The notes below the pieces were generated by a model, which ran no database searches, was not told the origin of the DNA, and saw only the letters and a list, made by a program, of their open reading frames with translations. A stretch of 64,000 nt of DNA. Origin: JBJXGE01 sp046154185 (GTDB lineage: Bacteria; Planctomycetota; UBA8108; UBA1146; JAJFFE01). The position numbers were made by a program, and so were the translations under genes. Shown in pieces: positions 52,735 through 60,277 of the stretch (positions are counted from its first letter, which is position 1; every line of letters begins with the position of its first letter). Location of the stretch: positions 1-64,000 of the forward strand of contig JBJXGE010000084.1 of NCBI GenBank assembly GCA_046154185.1, given 5' to 3'.

Positions 52735-54053
52735 CGCAGCGCCCGACCGCGCTAGCGCTCATCTTGTTCGCGGTCGGAATCCCGGTCGCGTTGCTGCCGA
52801 TCCTGATCGACGCGCGGCTCTGGGGATTGTGGGCGATGTACTTGGCGGCCTGCGGCGTCGCACTACTACTCGATGGACTCTTCATGTTGCCGGCGCGCCG
52901 ACTCGATCTCACCATCGAGACACCGCCGTTTCTTTACATCGGCGCACAATTGGCACTCACGGCGCAACTGCGGGTGGCGCGCGGCACATTGCCCGCCGAC
53001 GGCTTCGATGCGCTCTGCGAACTCGACCCCGAACTCGTGCCGCAACCACAAATGCGGGTCGGTGTGATCGACGAGCCGGCGCTCCAGTTCGAAGTGCCGC
53101 TCGTGCCGCGCCGACGCGGCCAAGTCCGCATCGCCGCCCTCTGGCTTCGGTGGCGCGGTCCGTGGGGACTTATGTGTCGCGTGCTGCGGCATCCCATCGA
53201 TCGCGAAATCGCAGTGATCCCGAACGTACTCGGCATTCGCGACGCGGCGCTGCGTTTCTTCAGCAATCGCGAGTTTCTCGCCGGCATGAAGCGTGAACGC
53301 TACATCGGCGATGGCTCGGAGTTTGAATCACTGCGCGAGTACCTGCCGGGACTCGATCATCGCGCTATGGATTGGAAGGCGTCCGCTCGCCGACGCAAGC
53401 TGCTCTGCCGGGAGTTTGAAGCGGAACGCAATCACCAGGTCGTACTCGCCTACGATACCGGGCACCTCATGCGCGAGCCGATCGCCGGCATTCCACGGCT
53501 CGATCATGCAATCAATGCCGGCTTGTTGCTCAGCTATGTTTGCTTGCGCACGGGAGATCGCGTTGGGATGTACGCGTTCGACGCGAAAGTCCGCGCATTC
53601 AATGCGCCGCAAGGCGGCATGCACTCGCTTGCGGTGTTGCAACACGCGACCGCCGACCTCGACTACTCAGCGGATGAAAGCAACTTCACGCTCGCGCTCA
53701 CCGATCTCTCGACACGAATGCGTCGCCGTTCGCTGATCGTGTTGCTGACGGAATTCGTGGACACCGTCACGGCGCAGCTCATGCTCGAGAACGTCGAACG
53801 ACTGAGTCGCCGTCACCTCGTGATTTTCGTCGCAATTCGCGATCCTTGGCTGGCCGAAACGACGTCTGCCGAACCGACCGACTTGCTCCAGCTCGAACGC
53901 GCGGTTGTTGCGCGCACCTTGGCGACCGAGCGCGAGCTCGTGGTGCGGAAACTCGAACGCATGGGCGTGCGCTGTGTCAGCGCCAGTCCGCGCGATGTCT
54001 CGGTTCGATTGCTCAATACGTATCTCGACATCAAGCGGCGGGAGCTCATTTGA
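52731..54053 (+). CDS. DUF58 protein
   Basis: 440 residues, start overlapping the MoxR stop (ATGA). Two N-terminal helices (ALALILFAVGIPVALLPILI and LWAMYLAACGVALLLDGLFM) precede a beta-rich extracytoplasmic segment. The DUF58 signature RYIGDGSEFESLREYLPGLDHRAMDWKASAR is split here as EFESLREYLPG and MDWKASAR (around residues 200-225). A von Willebrand A-like region follows (VVLAYDTGHLM with a partial MIDAS, LIVLLTEFVD). It is the standard partner of MoxR ATPases. Confidence 0.93.
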   Translation: MTQRPTALALILFAVGIPVALLPILIDARLWGLWAMYLAACGVALLLDGLFMLPARRLDLTIETPPFLYIGAQLALTAQLRVARGTLPADGFDALCELDPELVPQPQMRVGVIDEPALQFEVPLVPRRRGQVRIAALWLRWRGPWGLMCRVLRHPIDREIAVIPNVLGIRDAALRFFSNREFLAGMKRERYIGDGSEFESLREYLPGLDHRAMDWKASARRRKLLCREFEAERNHQVVLAYDTGHLMREPIAGIPRLDHAINAGLLLSYVCLRTGDRVGMYAFDAKVRAFNAPQGGMHSLAVLQHATADLDYSADESNFTLALTDLSTRMRRRSLIVLLTEFVDTVTAQLMLENVERLSRRHLVIFVAIRDPWLAETTSAEPTDLLQLERAVVARTLATERELVVRKLERMGVRCVSASPRDVSVRLLNTYLDIKRRELI

Positions 54054-55048
54054 TGGAGACTTTCCAGCTCCGCAGCACGCAGTTTCGACGCGAACGAGAA
54101 GCGGCTTGGCAAGAACTCGATGGGCTCTTACGTCGCGTCGATCGGAGTGGCGTGCGCAGTCTGAGCGCGCTCGAACTCGGTCGTTTGCCGGTTCTCTATC
54201 GAGGCGCGCTTTCTTCGTTGAGCGTCGCGCGCGCCATCTCACTCGATCGGAACGTCATCCAGTATTTGCAAGGCCTCGTGGGTCGCGCCTATGTCGTGGT
54301 CTATACCAATAAGCGGTCGTTCTTGCAGGTCGTCGTGGAGTTTCTGTCGGCGCGCTTTCCGCAGCTCGTGCGTCAGTATCGCTGGCACGTCTTGGCGTCG
54401 ACACTGGTGCTCGGCGCCGGCACGGCGACCGGGTTCATACAGACTCTCAACGAGCCGGAGCGGTATTACTCCTTTGTCGACGCTGGACTCGCCGCGGGCC
54501 GCGATCCCTCGGCGACCACCGAGTCACTGCGCGACGCGCTTTACTACCAGCACGATCCCGACGGCGGGCTCGTGACCTTCGCGTCGTTTCTTTTCGTGCA
54601 TAACTCCAAGATCGGCATCATGTGTTTCGCGCTCGGGTTCGTCCCGGCGATCGCGGTTTTCTATTTGCTCTTCACGAACGGGCTGATGCTGGGCGCGTTT
54701 GCCGCGCTCTTCCATAGCCGCGGCCTCAGCCGGGAGTTTTGGGCGTGGATTCTGCCGCACGGTTTTACGGAACTCACGGCGATCGTTTTGTGCGGCGCCG
54801 CGGGATTAGCGCTCGGCGAAAGCCTCGTGTTTCCCGGCGCGAGCGGGCGACTTCAGAATTTGGCGCGAAAGGGTCGTGAAGCCGGAAATATCGTGATCGG
54901 CGCGGCCTTCATGTTGTGCGGCGCCGGACTCATCGAGGGGATCTTCCGGCAGATGGTTCATAGCGTCCCAGTGCGCTACAGCGTTGCCGTCGCGACGGCG
55001 CTGTTGTGGATCGGCTACTTTCACATCTGCGGACGGCGGCGCCGATGA
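54053..55048 (+). CDS. SpoIIM-like membrane protein (stage II sporulation protein M family)
   Basis: 331 residues; TGATG arrangement with the DUF58 stop. A helical N-terminal half (QFRREREAAWQELDGLLRRVD, LPVLYRGALSSLSVARAI) is followed by five to six membrane helices (HVLASTLVLGAGTATGF, FALGFVPAIAVFYLLF, FTELTAIVLCGAAGLALG). The SpoIIM signatures FVHNSKIG and LPHGFTEL are present. In endospore formers SpoIIM joins a peptidoglycan-degrading complex; in MoxR operons of other bacteria the homologue is a general envelope protein of unknown function. Confidence 0.9.
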   Translation: METFQLRSTQFRREREAAWQELDGLLRRVDRSGVRSLSALELGRLPVLYRGALSSLSVARAISLDRNVIQYLQGLVGRAYVVVYTNKRSFLQVVVEFLSARFPQLVRQYRWHVLASTLVLGAGTATGFIQTLNEPERYYSFVDAGLAAGRDPSATTESLRDALYYQHDPDGGLVTFASFLFVHNSKIGIMCFALGFVPAIAVFYLLFTNGLMLGAFAALFHSRGLSREFWAWILPHGFTELTAIVLCGAAGLALGESLVFPGASGRLQNLARKGREAGNIVIGAAFMLCGAGLIEGIFRQMVHSVPVRYSVAVATALLWIGYFHICGRRRR

Positions 55049-56025
55049 CACGAAACGGTCGGCGTGAGGCCGTGAAGGCGGCGGCGCGAACGGGAAAACC
55101 ATCGCGGACACCGTCGCCGATTTTTTCCAGCGAGCACGAAGGTCTGAAGCAAAAACTCATATTGCCACCGGAGGGCGTGCCGCTGACATTTACCGTCGCG
55201 ACCTTGGGCGAGCGCGGCGGCGCGTTTCTGCTCGATCTCATCGCGATCGGCCTCTTGCTGACTGGCGTTTCGTTGTGCTTCGGCCTTGTCATGTCCTTGC
55301 CAGATAGCGAATTCATCGAACAACTGATGGCCGCGGTTCTGCTCGTCGTGTTTTTTCTGCTGTTCAATTTTTATTTCACGTTCTTCGAAGTGCGTTGGCA
55401 CGGCCGCACGATCGGAAAGCGCATCCTCGGGATTCGCGTCATCGACGCAGCCGGCGGCCAGTTGCGCGCGGACGCGATCATCGCGCGCAATTTGATGCGC
55501 GATGTCGAGTGGCTGCTGCCGCTCGGCATTATCCTCAATCCGCAAGTCTTGTGGCCCGGTGCGCCCGCGTCGATGGCTCTGGTCGGAGCCGGTTGGCTAG
55601 TGGTGTTGGCGCTCTTGCCGGCCTTCAATAGCGAGCACCGACGCGTCGGTGACCTCGTCGGCGGCACGGTTGTCGTGCGCAATCCTAAGGCCACGCTGCT
55701 GCGCGATCTCGCGATCGAATCGAACGTGGAAGCCGCGACCGACGGCTTTCTCTTCACGGCCGCGCAGCTCGAAACGTATGGCGTCTTTGAACTCCAAGTG
55801 CTCGAGCAACTGTTGCGCGCTGAGAAACCGGGCGCGCGCGAAATGGCGATGGTGGCCCAGAAGATCTGCAAACGCATCACTTGGGAGGGCGAAGCGCCCG
55901 CGACAGCGCAAGCGACTGCCGAGTTTCTGCGCAGCTTCTATCGCGCTCAACGCGCCCACTTGGAGCGCAAGCTACTCCTCGGCCAACGCAAAGAGCACAA
56001 GAACGCGCCGCCGTCAGAACGGTAA
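55045..56025 (+). CDS. RDD-family membrane protein
   Basis: 326 residues, start overlapping the SpoIIM stop (ATGA). Residues ~50-240 match the RDD family: ATLGERGGAFLLDLIAIGLLL (first helix with Arg), FFEVRWHGRTIGKRILGIRVID and RRVGDLVGGTVVVR with three to four transmembrane helices. RDD proteins are membrane proteins, some implicated in ion transport. A long soluble C-terminal tail (~90 residues, LFTAAQLETYGVFELQVLEQLLRAEKPGARE) is an addition. It closes the six-gene unit and ends 20 bp from the convergent membrane gene. Confidence 0.9.
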   Translation: MTRNGRREAVKAAARTGKPSRTPSPIFSSEHEGLKQKLILPPEGVPLTFTVATLGERGGAFLLDLIAIGLLLTGVSLCFGLVMSLPDSEFIEQLMAAVLLVVFFLLFNFYFTFFEVRWHGRTIGKRILGIRVIDAAGGQLRADAIIARNLMRDVEWLLPLGIILNPQVLWPGAPASMALVGAGWLVVLALLPAFNSEHRRVGDLVGGTVVVRNPKATLLRDLAIESNVEAATDGFLFTAAQLETYGVFELQVLEQLLRAEKPGAREMAMVAQKICKRITWEGEAPATAQATAEFLRSFYRAQRAHLERKLLLGQRKEHKNAPPSER

Positions 56026-56045
56026 GCAAACGGGCGCTCCGCGTC

Positions 56046-56768
56046 CTACTCGAAGACCGCCGCGAGCTGATCGATTTGTCCGCCCTCTTTGCTGGACCGG
56101 ATCAGAAAATACAAGATGGCGGGAGCGATGGAACCCAACGGACCGAGGAGCGCCGTGAACACCGCGTTTGCGAGCGCCGCGAGCGGATCGGTCGGACCCC
56201 TTACGATGTACCAAGGCACAATTGCCAACATCGCGATCGTTCCGACGAGGATGTAGAGCAGCATTCCCGCGACGAAAATCCTGCCGCGTTGGCCGCGCGT
56301 GAGATCCCAACTGCGCCGCAGCGCAGTGATCGGGCCGACGCTCTCCATGACGACGACTGGCACGGAGAGGCAAAGGCCACAGAGCACGATGATGCCGGGG
56401 ACAACGAGCAGCACGAATCCCGCCATGAAAACACAGGTAAACAATATCGTCACAAGAAACACCGGCACGAGCCTCTTGAACCCCTTCCCGACCGATGCGC
56501 CCATCGATGCCGGCTGGCCAGCCAGCGATTGCAGCACTCCGAAAGTGAGCGCGCCCGTTAATACAATGCCGAGAAACATGCCGAGCAACATCAACCCGAC
56601 GGAGTCGAAGCCAAATTCGGAAACCTCTCTCTCGTTCACGTAGTAAAGCACGTGAATCAAGATCAACGGTGAATTGCAAATCAAGCTCAACGTCGTGAAG
56701 CTCCAGAAGTTTCGCCGCCAGGTGGAGAACGTCTTGCCCACGATGTCGCCGATTGTCACAGTTTCCAT
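56046..56768 (-). CDS. multi-pass membrane protein (YciC/GPDP-membrane-domain-like)
   Basis: 240 residues from ATG 56768; a TTG at 56822 would extend it by 18. Sequence METVTIGDIVGKTFSTWRRNFWSFTTLSLIC fits proteins with a TIGDILxxTFxxxRRNFxxF-type opening. Five to six hydrophobic helices follow (LMLLGMFLGIVLTGALTFGVL, LVPVFLVTILFTCVFMAGFVLL, IIVLCGLCLSVPVVVM). RRSWDLTRGQRGRIF matches the conserved S-x-x-L-x-x-G loop of the YciC-like / GPDP-membrane-domain group. Convergent with the MoxR operon; related genes often accompany DUF4013 or RDD proteins. Function unknown. Confidence 0.75.
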   Translation of the reverse strand: METVTIGDIVGKTFSTWRRNFWSFTTLSLICNSPLILIHVLYYVNEREVSEFGFDSVGLMLLGMFLGIVLTGALTFGVLQSLAGQPASMGASVGKGFKRLVPVFLVTILFTCVFMAGFVLLVVPGIIVLCGLCLSVPVVVMESVGPITALRRSWDLTRGQRGRIFVAGMLLYILVGTIAMLAIVPWYIVRGPTDPLAALANAVFTALLGPLGSIAPAILYFLIRSSKEGGQIDQLAAVFE

Positions 56769-56948
56769 GGCGCGTACTTTCTCGACTTGCTGTGCGTCGC
56801 CGGTCGGCGACGCCTCACTCAATGATGGACGCGCGAAAGTATGACGTAGGACTCAGACAGCAACTAGCCGAAAGTCGCTGCGCTTCGTGCCCGACGGTGC
56901 TTGATTTTGGAAACTGGAATGCGCGCGATGCTGTGACAAGCGGTGGAG

Positions 56949-57640
56949 TGTCGCAGCCTTTCAGGCTGCATCCCGTTGCTGCGATTTACCCGGGGCTTCG
57001 CCCCGGGCTGATGAATTTCGCCCCTTCGGGGCTCCAGTTGAACAAGCGCGGCGTCGCAACGCGCACAGAGGCACATCCAATCGCGGTGCGCTTTCGCACG
57101 CCGACACTTGTGGGCGCGCAAAATTGCAACGAAACGCTTCGCGGCTTTTGCCCCTGCACACGCGAAGTTTCACGGATACGTCTGACGCCCGGCCGAATTT
57201 CGAAATGCCCGGAGCGAATGGAGAGAAACGTGTATTCGGGGTGACATCGCAACGCGCATAGAGCACATCCATTCGCTGTGTACGCGCGCGCGACATTCAT
57301 GGGAGTGCAAGTGTGCAACGAAACGCCGCGCGGATTCAGTCCCGCACACGCGCTGTCACCCCGCGTTCACGGATACGTCGACGCGCGGCCGAGTTTTGAA
57401 ATGCCCGAAGCGAACGAAGAGAAACGTGTATTCGGGGCGACATCGCACGTGTTCAACCGAAGCCCAACGGGGCGCAATTCATCAGCTGCGTTGATCTACC
57501 GATGGCGAAGCCCTGGGTAACGGGAATAGAACGGCCGCACCCTGAAGGGGTGCGACCCGGCGTCGCGGAGTCGCAGCCTTTCAGGCTGGATCGCGTTGCG
57601 GCGATTTTTCTTGGGAGTGGCCGCACCCTGAAGGGGTGCG
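56949..57640. repeat. hairpin-mosaic repeat locus B
   Basis: Hairpins CAGCCTTTCAGGCTG, CCCGGGGCTTCGCCCCGGG and GCCCCTTCGGGGC lead into a ~420-bp core. Inverted versions follow (GCCCAACGGGGC, GCACCCTGAAGGGGTGC twice, CAGCCTTTCAGGCTG). Related to locus A (49127-49690) with the core in the opposite orientation. The last hairpin, 57622-57638, sits directly after the pilT-like gene and may double as its terminator. No gene is supported between 56823 and 57647. Confidence 0.85.
57037..57457 (+). repeat. GTTGAAC-bounded repeat core, two units in tandem
   Basis: 421 bp bounded by GTTGAAC (57037-57043) and GTTCAAC (57451-57457). Two diverged units, about 57044-57245 and 57246-57450, each end in a CGTGTATTCGGGG block followed by TGACATCGCA or CGACATCGCA. 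Locus A has a single unit. Confidence 0.8.
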
Positions 57641-57647
57641 ACAAACT

Positions 57648-58715
57648 CTACGCTCGACCAACGAGAGTCTTCTCGAGCCGATCGCGCGCGCCCGCGTAGG
57701 TCATCGCTTCGGCGAGATCGACCTTCTTCTCGAGCACGAGCGCTTCGAGGGAGTCGGAGAACGAGTGCATACCGTGGCTGCGCCCGGTGCGCAGCGAGTT
57801 AGCGATCTCATTCGTGCGGCCTTCGCGGATGAGGTTGCGCACGGCCGGCGTCGCGATCAAGACCTCGGTCGCCGGAATGCGGCCAGTGATGTCGATGCGC
57901 TTGAGGAGCACTTGCGAGATCACGCCCTCGATTGCTTGCGAGAGCAGCGTGCGAACTTCTGACTGCTCGTTCTCGGGATAGACGTCGTAGATGCGGTCTA
58001 TCGATTGCGCGGCGCCCGCCGTGTGCAGCGTGCAAAACACGAGCATGCCCGTCTCGGCGGCGGTCAGCGCGAGCCGAATCGATTCCAAGTCGCGCAGTTC
58101 CCCCACCAGCAACACGTCGGGATCCTCGCGCAAGGCTGCCGCGATTCCCGTGCGGAAATCCGTGAAATCGCGATAGAGCGCGCGTTGCCGGATGAGCGAC
58201 TTGTTGCTCGTGTGCATGTACTCGATCGGATCTTCGAGCGTGATGATGTGCTTGCGGAAGTTGGTGTTGATGATGTTGACGAGCGCCGCCAGCGTGGATG
58301 ACTTGCCGCAGCCAGTCGGTCCCGCGACCAGCACGAGTCCGCTGTGCAAATGCGCGAAACTTTCGAGCCGCTCCGGCATGTTGAGCTCGCGCAGCGTCGG
58401 GATGCGCGCCGGAATGAGCCGCATCGCCGCCGCTGGCCCGCAGTAATCGTAGTAGAAGTTGCAGCGGAAGCGTCCGGTGCCATCGCAACCGTAGGAGAAG
58501 TCCACTTCATCGAGGCCGATAATGCGCGCCCGGTCTTCCGGCCCCATTATTTCAGTGACTTGCGCGCTCAGGTCATTCGCGTCGAGCACCGGGTCTTCGG
58601 TGAACTCCTCGAGCAAGCCGTCGATTCGGAAGCGCGGCCGACAACCGCTCTGCAGGTGGAGATCGGATGCTTCCCGCTTCGCGACGAGTCCCAGTAGCTT
58701 GTCGATTTTCGCCAT
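57648..58715 (-). CDS. pilT: PilT-family type IV pilus retraction ATPase
   Basis: 355 residues, the usual PilT length, lying inside a two-gene unit: its ATG is in TAATG with the stop of the upstream ATPase and has GGGAGAG about nine bases before it. Motifs: ASDLHLQSGCRPRFRIDG (N-terminal PAS-like domain), GPTGCGKSSTLAALV (Walker A, ~128), ITLEDPIEYMH (Asp box), ALREDPDVLLVGELRD (Walker B) and TLHTAGAAQSIDRI (His box). In the His box the first His and Gly of the usual HLVFGTLHT are replaced (MLVFCTLHT). PilT hexamers power pilus retraction at the inner membrane. No pilin or assembly genes are nearby. Confidence 0.93.
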   Translation of the reverse strand: MAKIDKLLGLVAKREASDLHLQSGCRPRFRIDGLLEEFTEDPVLDANDLSAQVTEIMGPEDRARIIGLDEVDFSYGCDGTGRFRCNFYYDYCGPAAAMRLIPARIPTLRELNMPERLESFAHLHSGLVLVAGPTGCGKSSTLAALVNIINTNFRKHIITLEDPIEYMHTSNKSLIRQRALYRDFTDFRTGIAAALREDPDVLLVGELRDLESIRLALTAAETGMLVFCTLHTAGAAQSIDRIYDVYPENEQSEVRTLLSQAIEGVISQVLLKRIDITGRIPATEVLIATPAVRNLIREGRTNEIANSLRTGRSHGMHSFSDSLEALVLEKKVDLAEAMTYAGARDRLEKTLVGRA

Positions 58716-60163
58716 TAGTTTTTCTCTCCCGTCGGGGACGCCGTGTTCGTGCGCGGCCCAGGCGCGGTTCGCACGGGCGAACGCTGCGCGCCGCGGGGCG
58801 CGCTAGCGCCGCTCGGTCGCGAATTCGTCGTGCTCTCTGCGGTCGCCACCGGACTCGGCATGAAGAGACCGTCGACGTTGAGGAACTTTTCGCGCTCGGT
58901 CGCGCGCACCAGCGCCTCTTCGAGCGAGATCGTGCCGGCGCGCACCAGGCGCAGCAACGTGTCGTCCATCAGGCACATGCCATCCGCCGAGCCGATCTGC
59001 ATCGCCATCGGCACTTGCCAAATCCGATCTTCGCGAATCAGGTTTGCAATCGCGTTGTTGACGACCAACACTTCGTAAGCGAGGCTCAGCGCGTCGCCGT
59101 TCAAGTTTGGCACCAGGTCTTGGCAGATCACGCCGCGCAAGACACCGGCGAGTATCGTCCGCACACTGGCGCGCTTATTGGCGGGAAACTGATCGAGAAT
59201 CCGAATGATCGTGCGGTACGAGTTGCGTGTGTGCAGCGTACCGATCACTAAGTGACCCGTCTCGGCAGCGGTGATTGCGGTCGCGATCGTCTCGGGGTCG
59301 CGCATTTCGCTCACGACGAGAACGTCAGGGTCTTCGCGTAACGCCGAGCGCAGCGCGCTCGCGAAACTATTCGAGTGCATGCCGATCTGCCGATGCGAAA
59401 CCTTCGACTTGCGGCTCCGATGGACGACTTCCACCGGGTTCTCTAACGTGATGACGTGGCGCTTGAAGTTGCGGTTGATGTGATCGACCAGCGCCGCCAG
59501 CGTCGTCGTCTTCCCGGACATTCCGGGCCCCGTGATGAGCAAGAGACCGCTCGACTTGCCTGCGAGGTCCCGCACGATCGGCGGCAACTGCAGACTCTCA
59601 AAGTCGCGAATCTCTGACTCGATGTAGCGCACGACGGCGCTGAGACCGGCCGTGTGTTGAAACAGATTGAAACGGAAACGGCCCACGTCGGGGCGTTCGA
59701 GGCAGAGGTCGATCGATTTGCACTTCTCAAATTCCTCGCGTTGTTCCGCAGTGAGGAGCGAGTAGCACAGCGCCTTCATGCGATCGGGCGCCAGTGGATC
59801 GACCTTGATTTCCTTGAGCGAACCGTGAACGCGCAAATTCGGGACCTCGTTCGAACCGAGGTGCAAGTGTGTCGCGCGCGCGTCGCGGCCAAACTTGAGA
59901 TACGTCATGAGGTCGACATCGCGCATGCGCACGCGAAACTCTTGCTCGTTCTGATTGAGAGTCGTGCGATCGACTTTCATGCGCCGCGTTTGGATGCTCA
60001 GAATGGAATTCACGGTCTTCTCGTCGATGAGCTTCTGCTCAATGAGCAACTCGCCGAGCGGCCGCGCTTGTCCACGCTTCTGCAGCGCGAGCGCGTAAGC
60101 GAGTTGCTTCTCGCTGATGAGATTGAGATTGAGAAGTATCTGACCGAAGGAGTTCTGGTCCAT
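58715..60163 (-). CDS. PilT/PilU-like ATPase with N-terminal MshEN-like domain
   Basis: 482 residues from ATG 60163 with GAGG five bases upstream. Residues 1-60 contain two copies of the pattern LGxxLxxxxLIxxxxLxxxLxxQ (FGQILLNLNLISEKQLAYAL and LGELLIEQKLIDEKTVNSIL), as in MshEN-type domains, some of which bind cyclic di-GMP. The rest is a PilT/PilU-type ATPase: ATHLHLGSNEVPNLRVHG, GPGMSGKTTTLAALVD (Walker A), ITLENPVEVVH, ALREDPDVLVVSEMRDPETI and AETGHLVIGTLHTRNS, with the His box intact. A Pro/Ser/Thr-rich tail of about 50 residues follows. It is the first gene of a pair with pilT. Confidence 0.9.
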   Translation of the reverse strand: MDQNSFGQILLNLNLISEKQLAYALALQKRGQARPLGELLIEQKLIDEKTVNSILSIQTRRMKVDRTTLNQNEQEFRVRMRDVDLMTYLKFGRDARATHLHLGSNEVPNLRVHGSLKEIKVDPLAPDRMKALCYSLLTAEQREEFEKCKSIDLCLERPDVGRFRFNLFQHTAGLSAVVRYIESEIRDFESLQLPPIVRDLAGKSSGLLLITGPGMSGKTTTLAALVDHINRNFKRHVITLENPVEVVHRSRKSKVSHRQIGMHSNSFASALRSALREDPDVLVVSEMRDPETIATAITAAETGHLVIGTLHTRNSYRTIIRILDQFPANKRASVRTILAGVLRGVICQDLVPNLNGDALSLAYEVLVVNNAIANLIREDRIWQVPMAMQIGSADGMCLMDDTLLRLVRAGTISLEEALVRATEREKFLNVDGLFMPSPVATAESTTNSRPSGASAPRGAQRSPVRTAPGPRTNTASPTGEKN

Positions 60164-60277
60164 CTGTGCCTCGGATTAGGGCCGTAACCGGCCGTGAGAC
60201 CCACAACAACTAATGACGCCTTGTTCGGATGATCGGCATCACGCGCGAATAGATTGAGGCGAATCCCGCCACGAAAC

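Noticed and set aside
57037..57457. CRISPR-like repeat array
   Set aside because: Only two diverged units of about 200 bp, no short direct repeats with regular unique spacers, and no cas genes.
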